From Gambelia wislizenii (Eukaryota; Chordata; Lepidosauria; Squamata; Crotaphytidae), in contig JAUMIR010000004.1 in NCBI GenBank assembly GCA_030847615.1, positions 82,305,001 through 82,369,000 of the forward strand: a stretch of 64,000 bases of DNA, read 5' to 3'. Numbering within the stretch: the first letter of the stretch is position 1; the number at the start of each line of letters is the position of its first letter. Made by a program: the position numbers and the translations under genes. This document shows positions 31,606 through 43,800 of the stretch, piece after piece. Under the pieces are notes generated by a model that ran no database searches, was not told the DNA's origin, and saw only the letters and a program-made list of their open reading frames with translations.

Positions 31606-31702
31606 CAGCCCTCCAGATGCTGTTGGACTCTAACTCCCATCAGCCTTAGCCAGCATAGCTGTTGGTGAGAAATGCTGGGAGTTGGAATCTAACATCTGCA
31701 TG
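31606..31702. mobile_element. hAT-like MITE fragment
   Basis: 'ccctccagatgctgttggac' with 'taactcccatcagcc' and the inverse 'gctgggagttggaatctaac' is a common squamate hAT MITE pattern; termini are not clean. Confidence 0.5.
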
Positions 31703-31988
31703 ATTGTCACCCCATTTTAAGATGCTAGGTTTTTCTTTATCTCTTCAATCAATGTCTCATACCATGTCATCAAAGTAAGTGATTGAGAACAAATAATTAA
31801 TCTGTGTCAGTCAAAAGATAGGAATATCTCCAAACCACACCACATTTTGTGTATTCCTCCTGTGTTTGTATTTCTCTGTTAGGATGCTGAGCATCTTGAG
31901 GCAGAGAAACAAGTGGAAGAACAGGGCAAATAAATGGAGGAAATAAGATTCCTTCATGTCATGATCAAGAAGTAATAAGTAGTTAATG

Positions 31989-34900
31989 GAAACCAATATA
32001 ACACTAATCCATAAAGAAAACCGGGACCCTCAAGATCCAAAAAATTATAGTCCAATTTCTCTATTAAACACAGTTTATAAGATTTTTGTATCAATATTGG
32101 CATCAAGGTTGAAGAAAACAAAGATTGGATTGGAGATGACCAAAGAGGATTCTTGACTGATAGATATATGAGGGATAACATAAGACATGTGTTAAACCTG
32201 ATTGAATACCACGAAGCCCGTAAAGACAAAACTTGCATTATTGTTTTTAGATGCTGAAAAAGCATTTGATAATGTTAATTGGTCAACAATGCTGGAGATT
32301 ATGAGAATAATTGATGTGGGTGAGAACTTTATAAGATGGACAGAAGCAATTTACAATAATCAATCTGCAAAATTGATAATAAATGGGGGGAAAACAAAGG
32401 ATATTTGTATCCAAAAAGGTACATGACAAGGCTGCCCATTGTGTCCATTGCTCTTCTTGCTAATCATGGAAATCTTCAGTAAAAGAATTAATGAGGAATC
32501 TGGAATACAGGGGATCTCTGGCTTTTCTTCGCAAACGAAGATTCAGGAAGGACTCATCCCGCGCTTTCTGCAAGCGCGCTGATGACTAAAAAGGCCAATC
32601 CGAGATAAACAAGTCCGGTTGCAAAAAGCGCAGCAGAAGGTCTCTTTGGGTGATGTTTTTGGGTTGTGATTCTTTCTGCGTTGTCGTTTCTCTTCAAGAC
32701 TTGTTCGTCGTGAGTTCTCAAATAAGGCTGCAGCATTGTGGATATTGCGTCTCCATGCCTCCCGATGTGAGGCCAGGGCGGACCACTGTTGGTGATCAAT
32801 TTGGCCAAGCCTGAGATGTTGTTTCAGGGAGTCTTTGTATCGCTTTTTTGGAGCGCCCCTCTTACGCTGACCCGTGGCGAGTTCACCGTAGAGTAGTATT
32901 TTTGGGAGGCGATGGTCCTCCATCCTAGAAACGTGCCCTGCCCAGCGCAGCTGTGTTCTCAATATCATGGCCTCAATGCTGGTGCTCCCTGCTTGTTCAA
33001 GGACAGCAACATTCGTAAAGGTAGGTAAATTCCAATACAAAATAAAGATGTATGTGGTCGATGTGGTAATTGCGTTAGGAGACCCAACAAAGGAAATTTC
33101 AATCCTTATGAATATGCTGGAAGAATTCGAAATACTAATTGGACTGAAAGTCAACAAAGAAAAAAACGGTTATAATTACAAAAAACACGACTAAAAAAGT
33201 AGAATCAGAACTAATAGAAAAATTGGGCTTTAAAGTGGTTAAGAAAACAAAATATTTGGGAATGAATATTACTAACAAAAATTCTGATTTATTTCAAAAT
33301 AAACAGACATGGGCTGGAATAAAGAAGGATTTAGACAATTGGAAACATTTGAAACTCTCTTTTTTAGGAAGAATTGCGGCAATAAAAATGAATGCTCTCC
33401 TGAGATTTATATTTTTATTCCAAATGATCCCCATTATTCATAATGAAACAGTCTTCAAACAATGGCAGAGAGACATTTCTAAATTTATCTGGTCGGGTAA
33501 AAAAATGAGAGTAAAGATGAAGGTTCTGCAGGACACAAAAGACAGAGGAGGACTAAGTGTGCCAAATTTAAAACTCTATTATGATGCAACTTGTCTAACA
33601 TGGTTTAAAGACTGGGTTACACTAGAAGACGAAAAATTATTAAAACTGGAAGGGGACTCAAATCTATTTGGATGGCATGCCTATCTTTTTTTATAACGAA
33701 TAAATGGTGCATAAAGAATTCAATAATCATTTTATTAGGTGAGCATTACTAAAAGTATGGAAAAAAAACAAGAACAGACTTTGGCCAAACATTCCATTAT
33801 GGGCATCGGTGCACAAAGCATTTTTCAGTAAAGAAGGAATACCGTCCAAAAAATGGATTAATATACAAAGATATATTACTGGTAGTAGGGGAGAATCGTA
33901 TGGTGAAAACCCAGGAAGAACTATGTAAGGATAACATTATATGCCACTGGTATTTGTACAAACAAATGAAAGAAAGGTACAAGATGGATCTCAAAGTACA
34001 GGAAATAGATACAAAGCAGTCGGAGTGGGAAAATATAACTCAATATGGAAACAAAAAGATGATTTCAAGATTGTATAAATTATTATTAAAATGGGATACT
34101 GAAGATGAAGTAGTGAAAGAAAATATGATACGTTGGGCCCAGAATGTAGGACATGCTATAGAACTTAGGCAATGGGAAAGGATGTGGACAGTGCAATTAA
34201 AACAAACGCTTTGTCAAGATATTAGAGAAAATTTATACAAAATGTACTTTAGGTGGCATTTATCACCACATCAAATATCAAAAATGTACAAGAACATATC
34301 AAACAACTGCTGGAAGTGCAATGAAAATAATGGAACATTCTATCATTTGTGGTGGAGCTGCAAGATTGCTATAAAATACTGGAAAGAAATTCAAAAAACC
34401 ATAAAAGAAATATTAAATATTTACATTCCTTTTGAACCAGAGGTATTTTTACTGGGACTGGCAGATGAAAAAGTAGAGAAAGTGCACGGTAAACTACTTT
34501 TTTATATGTTATCAACAGCAAGGATGGCATATGCTAGACTCTGGAAAAACAAGGAGTATCCATTGATTGATCAATGGTTGGAGAAACTTTATGGTGTAAT
34601 TGGACTAGATAGGCTAACAATGCTTTTAAAAGGGAAAAGTATGGAAAAAACATATTGAAGATTGGAACAAAGTGTCAAAATATTTAGAAATTAGATGGGA
34701 CAAATTTGCGACAATCAAAATATAGAGGTAAAGAGAACAATTTCATTTCATATAAATTAAAGAGAAAAGAGTTTTTATAGGAGTTAGATAAAAAAGGATC
34801 AGAGAGAGGGGAGGTAAGAATACATGTATATATTAGAGATAAAGGGGTACATATAGATAGACATACATATTGTAATACAAATATAAAAGTTGAGAAAGAC

Positions 34901-35207
34901 ATAAAATAAATGAAGCATACACGGTAAATTACTTGAGAATAAGATGCATTAAGCAATGACTCATAATGAATGGGATAAGCCGGGTGGGAAACCAAACTGA
35001 GTGGAAGAAATGAAAGAAGATTAAATGAAAGAGAGAAATAAGTTGGACAGAAATAATTTGGTTAAAGCTTCAATAGGAGTGTTAGAGATGAGTTTGGTTA
35101 TATGTCTGTAGTCTATTTTATGTATATGATTTATAAAACTAAAGATGTCGGATGATGTATATGTATTTGTAAAAAAAGACTGAATTAAAAAAAAGGAATT
35201 AAAAAAA
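31989..35207 (+). pseudogene. 5'-truncated L1 retrotransposon (ORF2 from the RT domain on)
   Basis: Target duplications AGTAATAAGTAGTTAATG (31971-31988) and AGTAGTAAGTAGTTAATG (35208-35225) bound the copy, one mismatch in 18. ORF2 starts within RT ('DPQDPKNYSPISLLN'), then 'LFLDAEKAFDNVNW', the YxDD region, 'LGRIAAIKMNALLRFIFLFQ', and the C-terminal cysteine motif 'CWKCNENNGTFYHLWWSC' (34312-34366), and ends at an A-rich tail. The catalytic box reads YVVD (33051-33062) where L1 needs YxDD, and stops and frame breaks occur. A LINE of another clade is inserted at 32518-33017. Dead copy; the long 33900-34658 frame is L1, not a host gene. Confidence 0.9.
32518..33017 (-). pseudogene. LRWAGHVSRM-type LINE 3' end (copy 2), nested in L1
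   Basis: Minus-strand frame carries 'TNVAVLEQAGSTSIEAMILR', 'LRWAGHVSRMEDHRLPKILL' and the C-terminal finger 'CAFCNRTCLSRIGLFSHQRA'. It interrupts the L1 between the 'GIQGIS' and 'GKFQYKIKMY' codons. The fused 204-residue frame on this strand mixes L1 and LINE sequence. Confidence 0.85.
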
Positions 35208-35308
35208 AGTAGTAAGTAGTTAATGATTTCTTCTGGGGCATCTTAACCATTCGGGCAATAAAGAAGTGCAGCATTCTGTTCTGTTCCTTGTTCTTGGAAA
35301 GCCATATA

Positions 35309-35634
35309 GAGGTTGAGTCTCCCTTACCCAAAATGTTTGGGACCAGAGGTATTTTGGATTTTGGAATATTTAGGATTTTGGAATACTTGCATATACATAA
35401 TTAGATATTTTGGAGATGGGACCCAAGTCTAAATATAAAATCTATTTATGTTTCATATACACCTTATACCCATAGCCGGAAGGTAATTTTATATACAATA
35501 TTTTTAAATAATTTTGTGCATGAAACAAAAGTTTGTGTACACTGAACCATCAGAAAGCAAAGGTGTCACTATCTCAGCCACCCATCTGGACTATTTTGGA
35601 ATGTTTTGGAATTCTGGATAAGGGGGACTCAACC
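35309..35634. mobile_element. TcMar-Tigger-like element, mammal-like consensus
   Basis: Ends 'gaggttgagtctcccttacc' and 'ataagggggactcaacc' are inverted and TA flanks both sides. The interior ('gggaccagaggtattttgga', 'cacccatctggac') resembles, from memory, a Tigger-related repeat of mammals. Confidence 0.65.
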
Positions 35635-35756
35635 TATAGAATGTCAAGCTGCACATTTAGTAAGTCATATTGGCAAATGCTTTCATTGGTGAAATTCACT
35701 GTAGTGTATCAATGCAAACTCAGTCTTCTCTTTGGCTTTCAGTAGTAACACTTATA

Positions 35757-37012
35757 CAGTTGTCCCTCCACATTCGCGAACTTGACATTCGCGGTTTCGG
35801 TTATTCGCGGTTTTGGGAGGGCCCCCCCGGGGCCCCCCCAAAACTGCGACACGGGGCCTCCAGAGGCCCCGTGAAAGACATAGAGGGAGCGGGGAGGCCC
35901 AGGGAGGCGTCCACGGGGCCCCCGGAGGTGCGCCGGAGGCCCCATGAAGGCCTGGGGACGGGGTGGGGAGGGCTGGGGAGGCGATCCTGGGGCCTCCGGA
36001 GACGCTCCGGAGGCCCCAGGAAGGCTTGGGGACGGGGTGGGGAGGGCTGGGGAGGCGATCCTGGGGCCTCCGGAGCATCTCCGGAGGCCCCAGAAAGGCC
36101 TGGGGACGGGGTGGGGAGGGCTGGGGAGGCGATCCTGGGGCCTCCGGAGATGCTCCGGAGGCCCCAGGAAGGCTTGGGGACGGGGTGGGGAGGGCTGGGG
36201 AGGCGATCCTGGGGCCTCCGGAGCATCTCTGGAGGCCCCAGAAAGGCCTGGGGACGGGGTGGGGAGGGCTGGGGAGGCGATCCTGGGGCCTCCGGAGACG
36301 CTCCGGAGGCCCCAGGAAGGCCTGGGGACGGGGTGGGGAGGGCTGGGGAGGCGATCCTGGGGCCTCCGGAGCGTCTCCGGAGGCCCCAGAAAGGCCTGGG
36401 GACGGGGTGGGGAGGGCTGGGGAGGTGATCCTGGGGCCTCCAGAGACGCTCCGGAGGCCCCAGGAAGGCCTGGGGAGGGCGGGAGGAAGGGCCGGGGAGA
36501 CCTCCGCGGGGCCTAGGAAGGCCCCGCGAAGGCCTGGGGAGGGAGGGAGGGAGGGCATTGGAGACCTCCGCGGGGCCTAGGAAGGCCCCGCGAAGGCCTG
36601 GGAAGGGCGGGAGGAAGGGCCGGGGAGACCTCCGCGGGGCCTAGCAAGGCCCCGCGAAGGCCTGGGGAGGGCGGGAGGGAGGGCCGGGGAGGCCTCCGCG
36701 GGGCCTAGGAAGGCCCCGCGAAGGCCTGGGGAGGGAGGGAGGAAGGGCCGGGGAGGCCTCTGCGGGGCCTCGGAAGGCCCCGCGAAGGCCTGGGGAGGGA
36801 GGGAGTGAGGGCCTTGGAGACCTCCGCGGGGCCTAGCAAGGCCCCGCGAAGGCCTGGGGAGGGAGGGAGTGAGGGCCGGGGAGACCTTCAGGGGCCTAGG
36901 AAGGCCCCGCGAAGGCCTGGGGAGGCAGGGGGAGGGGTGTCGCTATTCGCGGTTTTTTCACATTCGCGGGGGTCCGCGGAACGGAACCCCCGCGAATGTG
37001 AAGGGACGACTG
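35757..37012. mobile_element. Tigger-like TIR element filled with GC-rich minisatellites (A)
   Basis: Left end CAGTTGTCCCTCCACATTCG, right end ...GAATGTGAAGGGACGACTG, TA duplications at 35755-35756 and 37013-37014. Subterminal hairpin at 36966-36993. The interior is about seven 74-bp units (about 35957-36475) then about seven units near 64 bp (about 36480-36925). Open frames of 115-268 codons in every frame come from the stop-free GC-rich repeats and are not genes. Confidence 0.85.
35957..36475. repeat. 74-bp tandem array with alternating palindrome core
   Basis: Unit 'gacggggtggggagggctgg...' of 74 bp, measured from 35957 to 36031 to 36105. Each unit contains CTCCGGAG-flanked cores that read in order ACGC, GCAT, ATGC, GCAT, ACGC, GCGT, ACGC, so successive units carry the core in opposite orientation. 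Confidence 0.85.
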
Positions 37013-37014
37013 TA

Positions 37015-38636
37015 CTTTGCAGGCCACCATCACAGAAACATAGCAGTCTTTTCTATTTCTGTACATGTAAAGCTGCACATGTACTGATTTGGACAAGTAT
37101 TGATTCTTCAGTGGTTATGCGTACACTCTGCAGGCCAACAGCACACCCATAGTCTGTGTAAAAAAAAAAAACAAGAAAAAAATGGATGTGACAACAGCAC
37201 CAAGTGGATTCAGACCACCTCCCTCAAGCCCATAAATAAAAACTGTGTATGCCCTACATAGGAGTATCAGCATGGCTGGTAGGCAGCCTAGTACACCCTC
37301 TGCACACACACACCATACTCAGCATCACTTCACACTTTAAATATGTTATTTTGATACTCTTTTCTTTGCAGTGAAAAATGTGCTAAAGATTTTGGAGGAA
37401 TGGAGGTAAGACTGAATTAGAGGGGTTGAACAAGGCAAATGTCAGTTCTATGCATAAATGGGCTTTTCATTTCAATTTTCCATGGCATGATGTACATAAT
37501 TATTTCATTTTCAATAATAGTCTTTGTACATAGTTGAAGCAAAGTCCTCATTCTGGAGATCAGACTGTTCTTTGTACAAATTAGATTTCCATTCCTTATT
37601 GGATTGTGACCATGCCCATACTGCTAGCATAAGGAATTGGTTACATGCATAGTTTATTTCCTTTTGAGGGGCCTTATCATGAGTTGTTGGCTGGTGGGCA
37701 TAGTGTTCTATCTTGTGGATGAATGACCATTCCTGTGGACATGCATTGGCACTATAGAGTGCTCAGATTAATTTAAGGGCACATATAGCAATGAGAGTAT
37801 GTATACTTTAAATACAGAAACAGGAATTACTATGAGTTTGGCAATGGGGTAGTGGCTGCAGTCAAGACTGCAGCCCACTTAAAGATGCTTGTGCAAATCT
37901 GGGACTGTTTTACAAACTTTTGGTTTTTTTAAAAATCCAGTTTTCATGCATGGAACTTGCTGTGAACAAATATTGAGCTTTCTAGGTGGTCCAAATTTTG
38001 TTTCAATCAAATTGTTAGTAAAACCATCAACATCAGCTTAGGCAATGCTGTGTGCATTTCTTAGTTCCTATGTATTTGCATGAGGCACACGTACCATCTG
38101 TGCGCTGTCTGTACTCAGTTTTGATCCCACACAGCTCATACTTGTGGGAGAGGGAGAAAAGCCAAGCACCAGAGAAAGCTGATTGGGATTCATTGCCTGC
38201 TTTCACACAGGGTAAAACATAGGGAATGCCTTCCTGGCACTGCTGGCATGCTCACAGTGCACTGGGCATTCACACAAGGGCAAACATCTCCTTCACAAAG
38301 ATTAGGGTGCCTGTGGTTGGCTTAGAGTCAAAGAGGTGCACTGAAGGAAACAACAGATAATGGTTTTTGGCTGAGTGTGCACCTGCACATTTGCAATACC
38401 CTGCACAGTGATATAGACACACTGTAAGACCTTTGGTCCAGGTTTTTTTTAGAGTGCACACTTTGCATTGCTGGCCAGAACTGCTAGGAGTGGAAGTAAT
38501 GTAAGAATATATAGATGGACAGTATATATCCACCACTGCAACAATTGAGGAAGCAAAGGTGAGGCCCTGCCCACAGCTCAGCACCGAATGAAAAGAGCTG
38601 CCCAAAGCCATGATTGCAAGGCACAAGAAACCAAGG
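37015..38636. other. No recognised feature
   Basis: AT-rich single-copy-looking DNA after the Tigger-like element. No exon, repeat terminus or RNA gene that I can support; only a short poly-A run near 37160 and 'cacacacacac' near 37300. Confidence 0.5.
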
Positions 38637-38826
38637 ACCCTTTCACACTACACAATTCTATCACTATGATTCCACTTCAGCTACAGTGGCTGCATCCTGT
38701 GGAATCCTGTAGTCTGGGAATGGTACTAGAGTTCTTTGACAAAGAATTTTAAACTACTGGTCCCAGGATTCCAATTGGATGTTGCCATGGCAGTTAAAGT
38801 GGAAACATAATGGTGTGAAAGGGCCC
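38637..38826. mobile_element. Palindromic MITE
   Basis: 'accctttcacactacacaat' on the left and 'ataatggtgtgaaagggccc' on the right are inverted; inner arms 'gaatcctgtagtctggga' and 'ctactggtcccaggattcc'. Confidence 0.65.
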
Positions 38827-38829
38827 CCA

Positions 38830-39740
38830 GAACCTAAAGTCTATTTGTTTTTAATGATGTTCAGTTTTTTATAATGATAATGTCAGATGCCCTGAGTAAT
38901 TTTTTGTTTTTAATAGAAAGGCAGGGAAAATAGCCATAACAACAACAACTCAAATGTCCCACCAGGTAGTTGCTGCTCAATGGCATCTGCTTGTCTAATA
39001 GAAGGCACACATGGGGGGAGGGAATCCTCCAAAACCAGGCCTCCAACAAAAGCAGCAAAATAGGGGGTCAGCATGCTAAAATCACACAATTCCTTTTTTC
39101 CTAATTCTCCAAAGGAACTTGAACAGTACATGTATCCCAGGTGTCCAGAATTAAGAACATCTCCCAAAGGCAAAAGCAGTAAGGATGCATGTATATCCCA
39201 TGGAGAAAAAAACACTGATGGAGGGGAAATAGTAAACAAGGGATAGCATACTGACCTTCTTCCCTACACCTGAGTAGTGCCATTAATGTGAGGCACTGAA
39301 GGCATATAATTCCCTTCTTAACCACCACCTCTAAATAGGAGGAACCCTGTTAAAAGCATGGACAACCCATAACAAACACTTACATGGAGAAGCAAGGAAT
39401 AAGGGGTAGTATACAGATTCTCCTCCATGCCTGAATATAAATACAACATGCTGAAATATGAATGTTTTCAATATGAATATGACTGTGCAGTTCCTCCTCT
39501 CCATACACCCAAAATAACCTGAAAAAGAATATTTACCATGGCTAAGTTGAAGACACTCTCAAAAACAGTCTGTGACAGAGCAGTAGATGGACATGGTTGC
39601 TGTTGTTGCATTTAATGAAAATCTGTCTTCTGAATGAAGAGCAGGGTGAACAAAGGAGGCAAGGAAGACGTTACAGCTCCTGGATAGGAATGGCTAGTCA
39701 GAGACATAGATCAATTCACCCATAGAAGACATCAGAAAGC
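38830..39740. other. No recognised feature
   Basis: No exon, RNA or repeat terminus that I can support. Confidence 0.45.
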
Positions 39741-39744
39741 TTGT

Positions 39745-39995
39745 CATAGGTTGCCAGGTCAGGACTGTCCCAGGCCCTGAGATTTCAGAGTTATGCGATG
39801 TCACAGGGGGTGGATACCCTGGTGATGTTACAAGAGACAAGAGCCTGGTGATGTCATTAGGCATTCTAGATTAACCACAGTTACGTAGAGTATGCAACTC
39901 AACAAAGACCAAGTTTAACTAATGAGGAAAATATATTAACACACATTTTTCAAGGTAGCATTCTCACTCTGAAATTCCTCTCCTCACCCTGAGGA
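39745..39995 (-). repeat. Unnamed interspersed repeat R, copy 2
   Basis: Minus-strand match to 31080-31370, including 'attttcctcattagttaaac' followed by 'ttggtctttg', which is the uninterrupted version of the target of the Harbinger derivative at 59254. Confidence 0.6.
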
Positions 39996-40238
39996 CTAGA
40001 AGGTCCAGGCCCTGAGGGTCCAGGTCCTGAGAGTCAGGGCTAGGCTTTGAGATCAGGCAATCCTGCAATGCACCCACAGAATCTCCCTGCAATGACATTG
40101 TCACATTCTGCATTATAACTGAGCTGTGGATCATTGTTTAAAAAAGTAGATTTTCCCCAGTAGAAAACCTAGGAGCTGGTGGGAGGAAGTGGGATAACTA
40201 CAAGAGGATAAGAACATTATTTGGTTCTCCAAGGGGTA

Positions 40239-40359
40239 GTTTACACAGAAGGATTTATTATGCAAAATTGTGCAATTGCGCAATTTCGATATTGTAGCGC
40301 ATAGTTTACATGGGTTTTTTTTGCTTTGTCAATATATAGCGTGAAATCTGTTTACATGG
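40239..40359 (+). promoter_or_regulatory. Harbinger TIR plus two subterminal GTTTACAYRG motifs
   Basis: GTTTACACAG at 40239-40248 in the TIR is followed by GTTTACATGG at 40314 and 40350. Repeated subterminal words are typical binding sites for a transposase or its Myb-like partner; the binding is inferred. CCAAT-type motifs (ATTGG at about 40517 and 40553) lie further in, ahead of gene A. Confidence 0.55.
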
Positions 40360-40851
40360 AAATTATTCCGTCATCCAAAATGAATCGCTATTTATTATTC
40401 CGCTCCTATTTCAGTTCCCACTGGCAAAGATGCGCTAAGGCCGTCTTGTCAATCAAGCTCACATGACCTCAATTATACACGTATTTCCATTTCGTTTTCC
40501 CGCCACCTTCATTCCTATTGGCTATCCAAAAAAGGATGATGATGTGCTCTCATTGGTCTGGCCATATTACCTTTGTCTGCACATCTGGATGAGCAATGGC
40601 GGATGAGGATGAGATGGAGTCGCTTGCGATAGTTGCATGTGGTTTTTATTTGTTATCCACCATATGCTCAACATTGAGTGCCATTGATGAGAACTTGCGT
40701 GTCTACCTTAGCAGGAAATCAAAAAGAACAAGCTGGGCTCTGCGGTTGAGTCACTGCAGTCGCGATGGGTACAAAAGAAGAAAAGAGCGCACGTCTTCAT
40801 GTACTGGCATGCTAGCTGCCTCCCAGGTTGTCCCATCAATGTGGGGGTGAA

Positions 40852-43800
40852 ATGTTACGTCGCTCTCAAAGGGGGAGATTATATTGGGAGTATCCAAGAT
40901 CCAGAGAGTGGTGGGAGAAGTTCGTTATGTCTGTCTGGTCTGATCAGCGCTGTTTTTCAAATTTTAGAATGGATAGGTCGTTGTTTATCAAACTAGTAGA
41001 GATGTTCCGACCACATATTCAGAAGTCAGATACTAATATGAGGAAATCGATACCTCCTGAGAAGCATGTGGCTATTGCTGTTTGGGTCCTCGGTCATCGA
41101 TGCTCCTTTCTTACTGCAAGTCATCTATTCGGAGTGGGGAAAGCAACAGTTTCCAAAATTCTTGAGGAGGTTGTATTAACAATGGAACATGTTTTCCTGT
41201 CTAAAGCGGTGTATCCTGGTAATCCGGATGAGGTAACACAATTTTATCATGCCGCATATAATTGTTCTGTAAATTTTACTGCTATGATAACAAGTTTTGT
41301 TATGCGTTCCTGAGAAAAATCAAGTTTGCGCTTTCCCCCCATGTCTTGATTATATTGTTCCCAGTATTGATGTTGCAGAAATCATGGAACAGCAGACCCA
41401 TGGATTGGAAAGTGAGTTTTATTACACCGGTGGGCCTGACTGGAATATCTTCCAAAGAGTCAGAGCCCCGAGCAATGATTACAGAATACCTTTATACAGT
41501 ATAATGACCGTATGCAAAAACAATTCCCTCCTCCTCTTTGGCATCAGCAATTTCTCTGTGACAATTGTTGATAGTTCAGAAAGTACAAGGCAAGATAGCT
41601 TAGGTACACTTGGGTACAGTTTGAGCGTTATTAGAGAAAGAATTGTTTACATCAGCTTATCATATGTTTATGGAACATAGAGTTGATTAGTAAGGAATCT
41701 ACAGAATACCTTTATACAGTATAATGACCGTATTAAAAAACAATTCCCTCCTCCTTCTCTTTGGTGTCAGCAATTTCTCTGTGACAATTGTTGATAGTTC
41801 AGAAAGTACAAGGCAAGATAGCTTAGGTACACTTGGGTACAGTTCGAGCATTATTAGAGAAAGAATTGTTTACATCAGCTTATCATATGTTTATGGAACA
41901 TAGAGTTGATTAGTAAGGAACATTGACTAGGTCTGAGAGTTAAAGGAAAAAGACTTTTCAGAGTCCCAGAGTCTCATGGGCTATCTAGTCTGACCCCAAA
42001 TAGTGATTGTAAGATTACAGCATTTAGCAAATATTCATTAGAATGCAAATGGCTACCACATTCCCCCCTTTAAATTAAATGATTAATTTCAAAGACAATT
42101 AATACATTTCACACAAGTAAATCCCTATTTAAGCCATCAAAGCATATCCAGTATTAATCTGTGTAGGATAGCAGGCAAGAAACAGAAGATACATGATATG
42201 AGCATGCATAGCAGAACAACAATGAACAATGCCAACAAGAATAACATAAACCATCCTAGGTCCATTATAATTAATCTCCTTGAATGAAAACAATGAAAAA
42301 TTCACCCCTGAAATATTTGCCAATTGTAACCATAGGTTTTTCTGAAAACCTTTTGTAACAGAGCCCTCCCTTTTGGCTATAGCATAAGACAATAAAATCA
42401 ACATTACAGCATGCAGGTTAATTTTGTTTGGTATCTGACCATACGTTGAGCAGCCTGATGGAACTTCCAGTCATCTGGTCAGCTGCAGTAAGGTCTAGTC
42501 CCATCTTCTTTCCTCTCCAGTTGCAGGTTTGATTTACGTTGAATGAGCAGCTTCCGGAGTGCCCATAGTATAATCAAACCTGAGTCTTCTTGCCTGCCTC
42601 TTCAGGATTACCTAGAATATTTTAACAAGTGCGATATTCCTGACACACTGAACTAACCTATTGAGTCTGTACACAAACAATTGCTTTGGATATGGGAGTG
42701 GGGAACAAAGGCTGACTTTTTGGTTTGGCTGCTTTTGCACTCTGAGGGGATTCTTGAACTGCATACAGTTAAAATTTCACTCAAGTTACTGCTTTTTCTG
42801 TAACAGATGTGGGGCTATGGGACTTTAACTCACACCTCATTCCCTGTTTGAAAGTGTGAACTTCTGTGATGGGGATTGGGGCATGTTTTTCTAACATATA
42901 ACAGCATTGGGCTTGCAATACATTATCTAGCATTTGCACCTCTTGTTGCAAACTAACATTTAATAACTCTTGCATGTTCCCCCCTTAACCCAACCAAAAT
43001 CTGGGGTGGCCTACCATACATTAATTCAAATGGGGATAAGCCGGCAGTTTTATGTGGGGTATAATGAATCCTAAACAAGGCCAAGGGCAGTATTTCTGTC
43101 CACTTTTGCTTGCTTTCCTGGCACAGCTTAGCCAGATGAGTTTTGATAGTCTGATTCATCCTCTCCACTTGTCTGGAACTCTGAAGATGATACACACAAT
43201 GTAAATTCCACTGGATTTAGGGTGCCCGGTCTGTTCTATTCAATAAGCTCTGCTTCTGTCATTCTGATAAAAGGAGCCTCTTCACATACCTCTGCTTGTG
43301 TTTTCATCTGCCAGTTGTCTCCTCCCTTTCTAATAACTAATGGAGTGAAGCAAGGTTGTGTTCTTGCACCAACTTTATTTACAATCTTCTTTAGCATGAT
43401 GCAAAAATATTACTCTACAGTGAACTCGCTACGGGTCAGCGTAAGAGGGGCGCTCCAAAAAAGTGATACTAGGACTCCCTGAAACAACATCTCAGGCTCG
43501 GCCAAATTGATCACCAACAGTGGTCCGCCCTGGCCTCACATCGGGAGGCATGGAGATGCACTATCCACAATGCTGCAGCCTTATTTGAGAACTCACGCCG
43601 AACAAGTCTTGAAGAGAAATAACAACGCAGAAAGAATCACAACCCAAAAACATCACCCAAGGAGACCTTCTGCTGTGCTTTCTGCAACCGGACTTGTTTA
43701 TCTCGGATTGGCCTTTTTAGTCATCAGCGCGCTTGCAGAAAGCGTGGGATGAGTCCTTCTTGAATCTTCGTTTGCGAAGAAAAGCCAGAGGTGTCTCCTC

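Noticed and set aside
33900..34658. 252-codon host gene
   Set aside because: It is the C-terminal part of L1 ORF2 within an element bounded by target duplications.
35752..36580. Open frames of 190-268 codons on both strands
   Set aside because: Produced by the 74-bp and 64-bp arrays; the unit length of 74 merely cycles the frames.
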